DNA of 7,675 bases from Actinomycetota bacterium (GTDB lineage Bacteria > Actinomycetota > Actinomycetes > Nanopelagicales > Nanopelagicaceae): NCBI GenBank assembly GCA_009699825.1, contig WLNM01000050.1, positions 1 through 7,675 on the forward strand. Reading direction: 5' to 3'. The notes below the pieces were generated by a model. It was not told the DNA's origin, did no database searches, and was given only the letters and a program-made list of their open reading frames with translations. Of this stretch, positions 1 to 6,158 are shown in pieces. How positions within the stretch are numbered: position 1 is the stretch's first letter; each line of letters starts with the position of its first letter. Both the position numbers and the translations under genes were made by a program.

Positions 1-6
1 AAAATA

Positions 7-780
7 ATGTCTCAACGTCTCGAAGGACGCGTAGCAGTAATTACAGGAGCGGGCAGCGGAATCGGTCTGGCCACAGCAAAGCGCTTAGCTAGTGAAGGCG
101 CAAAGGTTGTTGCAGTCGATATGAATGCCGAATCTGGTGAAGCTGCTGCAAAAGCAACTGGCGGAATCTTCGTAAAAGCAGATGTAACAAGTGCTGCCGA
201 TGTTGAGAATATGTACAAGGTTGCCTTTGATACGTACGGTCGTATTGATATTGCATTTAACAATGCAGGAATATCTCCACCAGATGATGATTCAATTTTG
301 ACTACTGGGCTAGATGCCTGGGAAAGAGTGTTGCGAGTCAACACCACCAGTGTTTTTCATTGCTGCAAATACGTAATTCCGTACATGCAAAAAGCAGGTA
401 AGGGCTCGATCATTAACACGGCATCATTTGTCGCAACAATGGGTGCTGCAACTTCTCAGATTGCATACACGGCTTCAAAGGGCGGGGTGCTTGCCATGTC
501 ACGCGAACTTGGAGTTCAGTTTGCGCGCGAAGGTATCCGAGTAAATGCGTTGTCGCCTGGACCAGTTAATACTCCACTTTTGCAAGAACTCTTTGCCAAA
601 GATAAAGAACGTGCAGCACGTCGTTTAGTTCACATTCCAATGGGTCGCTTTGCGGATGACACAGAAATTGCCGCCGCTGTTGCCTTCCTTGCTAGCGATG
701 ACTCATCATTTATTACAGCATCTAACTTCTTAGTAGATGGTGGAATTTCTGGAGCATACGTCACCCCGCTAGATATGTAG
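7..780 (+). CDS. SDR-family NAD(P)-dependent oxidoreductase (3-oxoacyl-ACP reductase-like)
   Basis: This 257-residue protein has the usual length of a classical short-chain dehydrogenase and should be a soluble cytoplasmic alcohol/carbonyl oxidoreductase. Visible motifs are the Rossmann dinucleotide loop TGAGSGIG (residues 13-20), Asp38 at the end of the second strand (this favours NAD(H) over NADP(H)), NNAG (85-88), catalytic Ser140, Tyr154 and Lys158 in YTASK, and PGPVNTP (184-190). The last third (FLVDGGISGAYVTPL) resembles an actinobacterial subgroup usually labelled FabG-like. From memory, relatives of that subgroup sit beside glutamine-synthetase-like and aldehyde dehydrogenase genes for catabolism of gamma-glutamylated amines; that link is inference. 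It is unlikely to be the housekeeping FabG. The ATG sits in TAATG, so an upstream gene may end on the overlapping TAA at 5-7. It converges on the minus-strand genes with only 28 bp between stops. Confidence 0.93.
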   Translation: MSQRLEGRVAVITGAGSGIGLATAKRLASEGAKVVAVDMNAESGEAAAKATGGIFVKADVTSAADVENMYKVAFDTYGRIDIAFNNAGISPPDDDSILTTGLDAWERVLRVNTTSVFHCCKYVIPYMQKAGKGSIINTASFVATMGAATSQIAYTASKGGVLAMSRELGVQFAREGIRVNALSPGPVNTPLLQELFAKDKERAARRLVHIPMGRFADDTEIAAAVAFLASDDSSFITASNFLVDGGISGAYVTPLDM

Positions 781-808
781 GCAAAATCTAGGAAATAATC
801 TAAGAAAA

Positions 809-1537
809 CTAGATCCGCTTAATCGGCGCGGTTGCGATGCGATCAAGAAATTGATCGACTAAATCGTAACCGCGCTGATTTGTTTGCTCCTCAAGTTCTT
901 TTGTTTGCGCACGTAAAACTTTCACATCAACACCTTCTGACTCCACTTCAGCGCATCCACCTTCCATCTCTAACCACAAATCAAGTACGTGTGGATCTAT
1001 CTCTGGGTGAAATTGCAAGCCCAGGGTGCGGCCAAATGAAAAAGCTTGTGGACATAAATCATTTTCTGCAATCAAAGTTGCATCAGGCGGTAGTGTGAAT
1101 CGATCCCAATGATATTGAAACCAAGGTCCTCGCGGCACCAGGGATTCATCTTTACTTTCAATTTCATACCAACCTAGTTCTGCGCGTGGAGATCTAGAAA
1201 CGTCTCCACCTAGAACTCGCGACATCAACTGTCCCCCAAAACAAATACCGAGAACAGGAATTCCAGCATTATGCACTTCTCGCATTTTTTCTAACTCTGG
1301 CAGTAACCAATTTCCGACAACATCATCTCCATAAGCGGCATACGGCGCACCCATTACAACTACAACATCAAATGAGAGTAAATCTGGCCATTGGACTACG
1401 ACATTTGGATTTTTCTGATGTTCTTTATCAACAATGATGAAGCGAGTAATTTCGTAGCCACGTAATTGGAATTGATGCCAAATCGGTCCACCATCGCTGA
1501 CGTGATCATGTTCGATAAAGATTACACGTTTGCTCAT
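809..1537 (-). CDS. Class I glutamine amidotransferase domain protein (GMP synthase GATase-like)
   Basis: A stand-alone class I (triad) glutamine amidotransferase or gamma-glutamyl hydrolase of 242 residues. The nucleophile elbow is GICFGGQ with Cys99, and the remaining catalytic pair is His177 and Glu179 in QFHPE, so the full Cys-His-Glu triad is present. MGAPYAAYGDD (62-72) is the usual loop before the elbow. After the GATase fold comes a C-terminal helical extension (about 195-242) rich in Glu, Gln and Val with no motif I recognise. No synthase domain is fused to it, so it either hydrolyses a gamma-glutamyl amide or supplies ammonia to an unknown partner. Its ATG overlaps the desA stop as ATGA (1534-1537), so it is translationally coupled to desA. 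No good Shine-Dalgarno sequence is visible, which fits coupling. The family is clear; the substrate cannot be told. Confidence 0.9.
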   Translation of the reverse strand: MSKRVIFIEHDHVSDGGPIWHQFQLRGYEITRFIIVDKEHQKNPNVVVQWPDLLSFDVVVVMGAPYAAYGDDVVGNWLLPELEKMREVHNAGIPVLGICFGGQLMSRVLGGDVSRSPRAELGWYEIESKDESLVPRGPWFQYHWDRFTLPPDATLIAENDLCPQAFSFGRTLGLQFHPEIDPHVLDLWLEMEGGCAEVESEGVDVKVLRAQTKELEEQTNQRGYDLVDQFLDRIATAPIKRI

Positions 1538-2502
1538 TTTTGAATGCGAATTGGCTCTTGTCCACGGGCGATAAGTCGCTCAAAGTGATGTTCACGTTTT
1601 TCATTAAAACGATCTGACTCTTCTGTCGTTTTAGTCAAGAATGCAGTTAGTTCATCTCTAGCAACTAAACCATCACCTGATAAGTCATTTCTCTCAAAAA
1701 CATTCCATGCTCGAAGCACGGGAGCAATAACTTCTTCTAAGTGTTGTTGCATGTCATAAATACCTGCAAGAGCGATTTGAACAGCCTTGCGACCAAAACC
1801 TGGCATATTCGCACCTGGCATATCGAAATTGGTTACGACATCTGCGATTGCACGCATCGCCGCATTTGGTTCTAGTTCAAGGGCAGCTTGAAGAGTATTG
1901 CGATAGAAAATCATGTGCAGATTCTCATCAAGTGCGATTCTTTGCATCATGCCTTCAGCGATTGGATCATCTGAAATCTTTCCTGTGTTGCGATGAGAAA
2001 TACGAGTTGCTAATTCCTGGAAAGAAACGTATGCAATTGTGTGCAACATGTCATTTTCATAAGGAGTTTGATAACCCAGTGACATATGTGCCATTCGCAA
2101 ATCTTCTAGCTCGTATGGATCGACACCGCGAGTTGCCATCAAGTAATCGCGAATTACAATTGCATGGCGACCTTCTTCGGCTGTCCAGCGTTCAATCCAG
2201 TTACCCCATGCGCCATCTCTGCCCATGGAGAGTGTGATCTCGGTGTGATAGCTCGGTAAGTTATCTTCAGTTAATAAATTAAGAATGAGTGAATCTTGTG
2301 CAACGGGTGACAGACGAGAATCTTTAGCTTCCCATGCATCGCCATTGAGTGGGCCTGCAAAATCTCGGCCTTCACTCCATGGGACATATTCATGGGGATA
2401 CCAATTTTTTTGAATTGATAAATGTCGCTCAAGTTCTACGGCAACAACTGGTTCGAGGTCACGTATTAGTCGGGATTGGATTTTCTCTGACTCTTCGGAC
2501 AT
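1534..2502 (-). CDS. desA: Acyl-ACP desaturase (fatty acid desaturase type 2, DesA-like)
   Basis: A soluble di-iron acyl-ACP desaturase, 322 residues, of the plant stearoyl-ACP / mycobacterial DesA family. It inserts a cis double bond into an acyl chain carried on ACP, using O2 and reduced ferredoxin. All six iron ligands can be placed by comparison with the castor enzyme: Glu79 in TEDNLPSY, Glu110 and His113 in EEGRH, Glu163 in FQELATRISH, and Glu193 and His196 in DENLH. It has no signal peptide and no membrane segments, as expected. The C-terminal part contains DLSGDGLVARDE (273-284), which matches an EF-hand loop pattern. The start is ATG with no Shine-Dalgarno sequence; a -10-like hexamer lies 7 nt upstream, so the message may be leaderless. 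It lies 38 bp after trmD and overlaps the amidotransferase by 4 nt. Position of the double bond and chain length cannot be inferred. Confidence 0.95.
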   Translation of the reverse strand: MSEESEKIQSRLIRDLEPVVAVELERHLSIQKNWYPHEYVPWSEGRDFAGPLNGDAWEAKDSRLSPVAQDSLILNLLTEDNLPSYHTEITLSMGRDGAWGNWIERWTAEEGRHAIVIRDYLMATRGVDPYELEDLRMAHMSLGYQTPYENDMLHTIAYVSFQELATRISHRNTGKISDDPIAEGMMQRIALDENLHMIFYRNTLQAALELEPNAAMRAIADVVTNFDMPGANMPGFGRKAVQIALAGIYDMQQHLEEVIAPVLRAWNVFERNDLSGDGLVARDELTAFLTKTTEESDRFNEKREHHFERLIARGQEPIRIQK

Positions 2503-2540
2503 GTGTGAAAGAATACGGTAAATCTAGGATTACTGACTAG
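2503..2540 (-). promoter_or_regulatory. Candidate leaderless promoter for desA
   Basis: The 38-bp gap between trmD and desA, read on the minus strand, has a -10-like TATTCT at 2510-2515 (fits TANNNT). It is separated by 7 nt from the desA ATG, so transcription would start at or within two bases of the A of the ATG. A -35-like TAGTCA (2534-2539, 4 of 6 matches to TTGACA) lies 18 nt further upstream. There is no Shine-Dalgarno sequence before desA. This spacing is typical of actinobacterial leaderless genes. Read-through from trmD is also possible. The motifs are seen; promoter function is inferred. Confidence 0.5.
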
Positions 2541-3224
2541 TTAGAAATTCTTTTCGGCTCGATCTTTTGCAGCTTGTGCACGCCATGCAGCAATTTGCGC
2601 GTGATTTCCGCTAAGCAATATCTCTGGAACTGAAATATCTCGCCATGTTTGTGGTTTAGTAAATGATGGATATTCGGCGAACCCATCGTGCATGTGTGAC
2701 TCTTCGACTATGGATTCTGGGTTTCCGAGTACTCCGGGCAACAGCCGAGTGATCGCTTCAATCATCACCATTGCTGCAACTTCTCCCCCACCTAATACAT
2801 AATCACCAATAGATACTTCGTGGACCCGAACATTTTTTTGTGCGAAAACTTCCTGCACATAATGCTGACGGACTCGATCGTCAATACCTTCGTAGCGCCC
2901 ACATGCAAAGACAAGGTGTGAGCGCATTGAAAATGCTTCTGCCATTCGCTGATTAAAACGTTTGCCACCTGGTGTCAAAATAATTAGGTCAACATCTTTA
3001 ACTAGCAATGGATCAAGGGCTGATCCCCAGACTTCGGCTTTCATAACCATGCCTGCTCCGCCCCCATATGGCGTGTCATCAACGCTGTGATGATTATCTT
3101 TTGCGTGTACGCGCAAATCATGAATATTTATTTCAATCAAACCTTCTTCCTGGGCTTTGCCAAGAAGAGATAACTTAAGCGGAGCCAGATACTCTGGAAA
3201 AATGGTGACAACATCTAATTTCAT
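2541..3224 (-). CDS. trmD: tRNA (guanine-N1)-methyltransferase TrmD
   Basis: TrmD methylates N1 of G37 next to the anticodon using S-adenosylmethionine, which prevents +1 frameshifting. The 227 residues are close to the family norm. The SPOUT trefoil-knot signatures are all present: YGGGAGMVMK (53-62), LTPGGKRF (83-90), CGRYEGIDDRV (108-118) and the cofactor-binding SIGDYVLGGGE (138-148). The C-terminal tRNA-binding part has the usual LLSGNHAQI (203-211), and Asp180 in the linker is the probable catalytic base by comparison with the E. coli enzyme. It is the last gene of the rpsP operon; its ATG overlaps the rimM stop as ATGA, and a strong Shine-Dalgarno run (GGGGGAG) lies 5 nt upstream and fixes the start. 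In other actinobacteria rplS normally follows; here desA does. Confidence 0.98.
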   Translation of the reverse strand: MKLDVVTIFPEYLAPLKLSLLGKAQEEGLIEINIHDLRVHAKDNHHSVDDTPYGGGAGMVMKAEVWGSALDPLLVKDVDLIILTPGGKRFNQRMAEAFSMRSHLVFACGRYEGIDDRVRQHYVQEVFAQKNVRVHEVSIGDYVLGGGEVAAMVMIEAITRLLPGVLGNPESIVEESHMHDGFAEYPSFTKPQTWRDISVPEILLSGNHAQIAAWRAQAAKDRAEKNF

Positions 3225-3724
3225 TTTATCTCCCCCGTGATTGTTGGAGGAATAACGACTATGCGCTTATTTCTTATATCTACTTCTGGCACTAATTGAT
3301 GCACAAAAGGAATAAGTGATTCACCTTGTTCAGTCTTAATAGCCAATAAATCCTGACCTGGAAGATTTATCACGTCAGTTACTTCACCATATTTTTCGCC
3401 GGATTCCCGATAAGTCATACAGCCAATCAATTGAAGAACGTGATACTCATCGTCATCTCCAGTTGATGCATCTATATCTACATCGGAATAGAGCATTTCG
3501 TTACGTAACTCTTCAATTTGATTGCGGGTGGTTATGCCATTAAATCCAAGGAGCAGAATTCCGTTATGAACACGTCCTGAAACAATAGTGAGATCACCGT
3601 GTTTATCAGTGCTCACAGTTGCCCCTACGGCAAAACGAATATCTGGATCGTCAGTACGAACTTCAATCGTCGCTTCACCAAGAATTCCGTGGGCGCGACC
3701 AATACGGCCCACGAGTAAACGCAT
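3221..3724 (-). CDS. rimM: 16S rRNA processing / 30S maturation factor RimM
   Basis: RimM binds S19 and helps the 30S head to mature. The 167-residue product from the ATG at 3724 begins MRLLVGRIGRAHGILGE, the standard RimM N-terminus (GRIGRAHGIxGE), followed by the N-terminal beta-barrel. A short acidic linker (DASTGDDDE, about 89-97) leads to the PRC-barrel half, which starts at EYHVLQLIG and contains GEVTDVINLPGQDLLAI and a SLIPFVHQLVPEVD segment. The frame stays open upstream to 3796, but those 24 residues would overlap khpA and are unlike RimM, so the shorter start is preferred. No clear Shine-Dalgarno sequence is visible; the khpA stop lies 13 nt before the ATG, which suggests coupling. 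It overlaps trmD by 4 nt. Confidence 0.95.
   Translation of the reverse strand: MRLLVGRIGRAHGILGEATIEVRTDDPDIRFAVGATVSTDKHGDLTIVSGRVHNGILLLGFNGITTRNQIEELRNEMLYSDVDIDASTGDDDEYHVLQLIGCMTYRESGEKYGEVTDVINLPGQDLLAIKTEQGESLIPFVHQLVPEVDIRNKRIVVIPPTITGEIK
3230..3236 (-). promoter_or_regulatory. Strong ribosome binding site of trmD
   Basis: The minus strand reads GGGGGAG, then a 5-nt spacer, then the trmD ATG. It lies inside the last codons of rimM and, with the 4-nt ATGA overlap, decides the trmD start. It is the purine-richest ribosome binding site in the window. Confidence 0.75.
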
Positions 3725-3737
3725 ATCCGTGAAGTTG

Positions 3738-3977
3738 TTAGCGAGCCTCGTCGGTCTCGATGAGATCGACGCGCACTGTACGACCTGCAATTGCACTTAC
3801 GACAGTGCGAAGAGCTTTGGCTGTTCGACCATTTCGACCAATAACTTTGCCAATGTCTTCAGGATTAACTCGAACTTCTAGCGTTGTTCCGCGACGATGA
3901 GTTTTTTCCTTAACAACGACATCTTCTGGATTATCGACGATCCCTTTTACGAGATGCTCGAGTGCTTCATCCATCAT
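3738..3977 (-). CDS. khpA: KH-domain RNA-binding protein KhpA
   Basis: A 79-residue single KH-domain protein of the KhpA/YlqC family, a small RNA-binding protein that in other bacteria pairs with KhpB and affects sRNAs and cell-size control. The RNA-gripping GxxG loop is seen in KVIGRNGRTAKALR (about 44-57; loop GRNG), preceded by the helix LEHLVKGIVDNPEDV and a basic strand segment KEKTHRRGTTLEVRV. Length and its place between rpsP and rimM are standard. The reading frame starts with tandem ATGATG at 3975-3977 and 3972-3974; only 2 nt separate the first from the rpsP stop, so translation probably continues by coupling, and either ATG could be used. No Shine-Dalgarno sequence is obvious. Confidence 0.95.
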   Translation of the reverse strand: MMDEALEHLVKGIVDNPEDVVVKEKTHRRGTTLEVRVNPEDIGKVIGRNGRTAKALRTVVSAIAGRTVRVDLIETDEAR

Positions 3978-3979
3978 TG

Positions 3980-4537
3980 TTATTCGGCAGCCGCTTCTGG
4001 TGTTGCTTCTGCAACAACTTCAGCCACTGGAGTTTCTTCAACAACTGCTGGTGCTTCTGCTTCAACGACAGGCGCTTCTTCAACAACTGTTTCAGCAACT
4101 GGTGCAGGAGTTTCTTCTACAACTGGATTAGCTTTGGCAGCTAACTTCTCTTGTGCTTTCTTCTTAAGAGTTGTTGCGCCTTCTTTTGGTTCATCCATTG
4201 CTTGCTTAACAGCTGCTTCGTAAGCAACGCTCTTATGTGGTTTAGGTGCAGCAACTCGCAGTGTTCCTTCTGTTCCAGGAAGACCCTTGTGCTTTTGCCA
4301 ATCGCCAGTAACTTTTAAAATAGCTTCAACTGCTGCTGTTGGAAGTGCGCCAGTGCCGAGCCAGTAAAGAGCACGATCAGAATTAACTTCGATCAGTGAT
4401 GGTTCTTGACCTGGTGCGTAACGACCAATTTCTTCAATGGATAAACCATTGCGAGCTTTGCGTGAATCTGTAACAACAATACGGAAATAAGGTGTGCGAA
4501 TTTTTCCCATGCGCATTAAACGAATTTTTGTAGCCAA
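3980..4537 (-). CDS. rpsP: 30S ribosomal protein S16 with long acidic C-terminal tail
   Basis: S16 is a primary assembly protein of the 30S body. The core is unmistakable: KIRLMRMGKIRTPYFRIVV (4-22), DSRKARNG, EEIGRYAPG, DRALYWLGTGALPT and a basic linker (KKKAQEKLAAKA, 125-136). The protein is 185 residues, about twice the roughly 80-90 of E. coli S16. Residues 139-185 form a low-complexity Glu/Ala/Val/Pro tail with 13 Glu and no Lys or Arg, probably disordered; alanine/glutamate-rich S16 extensions are known in actinobacteria. The start codon is TTG (4535-4537): the conserved KIRL motif begins three codons later, AGGAG lies 10 nt upstream, and the next in-frame ATG would remove part of the core. 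It is the first gene of the rpsP-khpA-rimM-trmD operon and has a 158-bp leader. Confidence 0.97.
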   Translation of the reverse strand: MATKIRLMRMGKIRTPYFRIVVTDSRKARNGLSIEEIGRYAPGQEPSLIEVNSDRALYWLGTGALPTAAVEAILKVTGDWQKHKGLPGTEGTLRVAAPKPHKSVAYEAAVKQAMDEPKEGATTLKKKAQEKLAAKANPVVEETPAPVAETVVEEAPVVEAEAPAVVEETPVAEVVAEATPEAAAE

Positions 4538-4695
4538 GTAACGTGTGCTCCTGTAAATGTGTGCCTTGCCAAAGTAATTGCAGCGGGGTGCGCAATCATT
4601 TTGACCAAGCGATGGACTTGGATGTTTCGGGGGTAGAGGGCCCCGTCACAGGTGGCTAATCTTGCCATCACAAGCTCAGGAAGCGAAATTAAGGC
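4538..4695 (-). promoter_or_regulatory. rpsP leader / ffh-rpsP intergenic region
   Basis: This 158-bp gap is the longest non-coding stretch in an otherwise packed window. It probably holds the rpsP promoter and 5' UTR. Seen directly: a G/C-rich stem, CGGGG/CCCCG (4641-4645 with 4628-4632, 8-nt loop), with no T-run after it, so not a canonical intrinsic terminator; a weak TGGC/GCCA hairpin (4664-4667 with 4653-4656, 7-nt loop); and the AGGAG site next to the TTG. TANNNT-like hexamers occur, but none has a convincing -35, so I do not assign a promoter. An autoregulatory S16 leader is conceivable but is inference. Confidence 0.45.
4548..4552 (-). promoter_or_regulatory. Ribosome binding site deciding the TTG start of rpsP
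   Basis: AGGAG on the minus strand lies 10 nt before the TTG at 4537. No ATG or GTG lies in frame between this site and the conserved S16 N-terminus, so the site supports TTG as the real start. Confidence 0.65.
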
Positions 4696-6126
4696 CTATC
4701 CGCGCTCTTCTGCAGCCCTTTTAGCGGGATTACCTGACTTGGACTTCTTCTTGTGCGCTACTGGTGGTTTTGCACTGCGCATGTCCGGCATTCCAGCGGG
4801 CATTCCGGCTGGAATGTTTCCGCTTCGCATCTGCTTCATTGCCTTTTGCGCCGCACTAAATCTTTCGACGAGAGAATTAACTTCTGAAACTGCACGACCA
4901 CTTCCCTGCGCAATTCGTGAACGCCTGGTTCCATTGAGAACTTTGATATCGCGCCGTTCTTGAGGTGTCATTGATTGCACTATTGCTTTTGTGCGCACAA
5001 TCTCGCTTTCATCAAAGTTCTCTATTTGTTTTTTCATTGAAGCAGCACCTGGCAACATCGAGAGTAATTTCCCCATTGAGCCCATATTGGCCATTGCCTC
5101 AAGTTGCTCCAAGAAATCTTCTAAAGTGAATTCGTCACCCCGTGCGAATTTTTCTTCAAGTCTGGCACTTGTTTCAGGGTTGAGTGCTTTTTTTGCTTGT
5201 TCAGCCAAAGTTGCTACATCACCCATGCCTAGAATTCGAGAGGCCATACGATCTGGATAGAAAACATCAAAATCAGATATTTTCTCACCAGTTGAAACAA
5301 ACATAATTGGACGCTTGATAATCTCTGTTATAGAAAGAGCTGCGCCGCCACGTGCGTCACCATCTAATTTAGTTAAAACTAAGCCATCAAAGCCAACACC
5401 GTGCTCGAATGCTCGGGCAGTCTCAATTGCGCTTTGACCGATCATCGCATCAATCACAAAAAGAATTTCATGCGGTTGAATTTCATCTCGTATTGCAATT
5501 GCTTCATCCATTAATTCATCATCGATGCCCAATCGACCTGCGGTATCGACGATAACCATGTTATGAACCTTGGAGTGTGCGAACGCAACTCCATCGCGTG
5601 CCACTTGGACAGCGTTTCCTGAACCGTTACCTAGCTCCGGTGCAAATACTGGAACACCGATTTGTTCTCCTAAAATCTGTAACTGGGTGACTGCATTTGG
5701 TCTTTGTAAATCAGCAGCAACCAATAGCGGAGTATTTCCTTGATCTTTATAGAACTTGGCCAACTTTGCTGCAAGAGTAGTTTTACCTGCTCCTTGCAAC
5801 CCAGCCAACATCACAATTGTTGGTGGATTCTTAGCGATTCGAATGCGTCTGGCTTCAGAACCAAGAATTGAAGTTAGCTCTGAATTAACAACATCAAATA
5901 TTGCTTGAGCCTGATTACTTCCAGCTTGAAGAGTTGGCAGGAAAGCAATTACTTGGGTGCGCACGCGATCTGAAAATAGATTTACGACTTCTAGGGCAAC
6001 GTCCGCTTCAAGGAGTGCATTTGTGATTTCTTCTATGACAGATTCAACGTCTGAAGAGGAGATCTTTCCTTTCGCGCGCAATCCACCAAATGTCTTGGCA
6101 AAGCGAGCCGACAGCGCATCAAACAT
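4696..6126 (-). CDS. ffh: Signal recognition particle GTPase Ffh (SRP54)
   Basis: Ffh binds signal sequences of nascent membrane proteins and, with 4.5S RNA and FtsY, delivers ribosomes to the Sec translocon. The 476 residues show the three expected domains: N helical bundle (1 to about 95), G domain (about 100-300) and M domain (about 320-476). The GTPase motifs are GLQGAGKTT (109-117), DLQRPNAV (139-146), DTAGR (194-198) and TKLDGDARGG (252-261). The SRP-RNA binding helix-turn-helix is seen at RRSRIAQGSG (401-410), and the tail is methionine-rich then basic (KKKSKSGNPAKR). Small departures from the usual consensus: QRPNAV for QRPAAV, and DAMIGQSA (227-234) where Asp commonly precedes Ala. 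The ATG follows glnB by 32 bp with no Shine-Dalgarno sequence; TAGGCT lies 6 nt upstream, so a leaderless start is possible but lacks a -35. Confidence 0.98.
   Translation of the reverse strand: MFDALSARFAKTFGGLRAKGKISSSDVESVIEEITNALLEADVALEVVNLFSDRVRTQVIAFLPTLQAGSNQAQAIFDVVNSELTSILGSEARRIRIAKNPPTIVMLAGLQGAGKTTLAAKLAKFYKDQGNTPLLVAADLQRPNAVTQLQILGEQIGVPVFAPELGNGSGNAVQVARDGVAFAHSKVHNMVIVDTAGRLGIDDELMDEAIAIRDEIQPHEILFVIDAMIGQSAIETARAFEHGVGFDGLVLTKLDGDARGGAALSITEIIKRPIMFVSTGEKISDFDVFYPDRMASRILGMGDVATLAEQAKKALNPETSARLEEKFARGDEFTLEDFLEQLEAMANMGSMGKLLSMLPGAASMKKQIENFDESEIVRTKAIVQSMTPQERRDIKVLNGTRRSRIAQGSGRAVSEVNSLVERFSAAQKAMKQMRSGNIPAGMPAGMPDMRSAKPPVAHKKKSKSGNPAKRAAEERG
4789..4816. repeat. Perfect 9-bp inverted repeat inside the 3' end of ffh
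   Basis: CATTCCAGC (4789-4797) and its exact reverse complement GCTGGAATG (4808-4816) flank a 10-nt spacer. The element lies in the coding region for the repeated Met-Pro-Ala-Gly segment of the M domain tail (residues about 437-446). The repeat is seen directly. It may simply reflect repetitive codons, or form a hairpin in the ffh mRNA. Confidence 0.6.
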
Positions 6127-6158
6127 GGGCAGAGCCTACTTCAGCCCCGAACAATATT

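Noticed and set aside
781..814. Bidirectional terminator between the SDR and the amidotransferase
   Set aside because: Only AT-rich stems of 5-6 bp (ATCTA/TAGAT, ATCTAG/CTAGAT) are visible, with no G/C-rich stem and no clear T-run on the plus strand.
832..1098. Plus-strand open frame opposite the amidotransferase gene
   Set aside because: It lies wholly antisense to a gene with an intact catalytic triad, and its translation shows no family motif.
3725..3796. Upstream in-frame extension of rimM by 24 residues
   Set aside because: It would overlap most of the 3' end of khpA, and its sequence is unlike RimM. The RimM N-terminal motif begins right at the ATG at 3724.
3897..4223. Plus-strand open frame encoding a Ser/Thr/Ala-rich protein
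   Set aside because: It is the antisense of the repetitive Glu/Ala/Val/Pro tail of S16; the low-complexity codons leave the opposite strand open by composition.
4628..4645. Intrinsic terminator of ffh
   Set aside because: The CGGGG/CCCCG hairpin is followed by AAACATCC on the minus strand rather than a T-run, so it lacks the second half of a canonical terminator.
6127..6158. Leaderless promoter for ffh (TAGGCT 6 nt before the ATG)
   Set aside because: There is no recognisable -35 at 16-19 nt, and TANNNT alone is too common. Read-through from amt-glnB is equally plausible.
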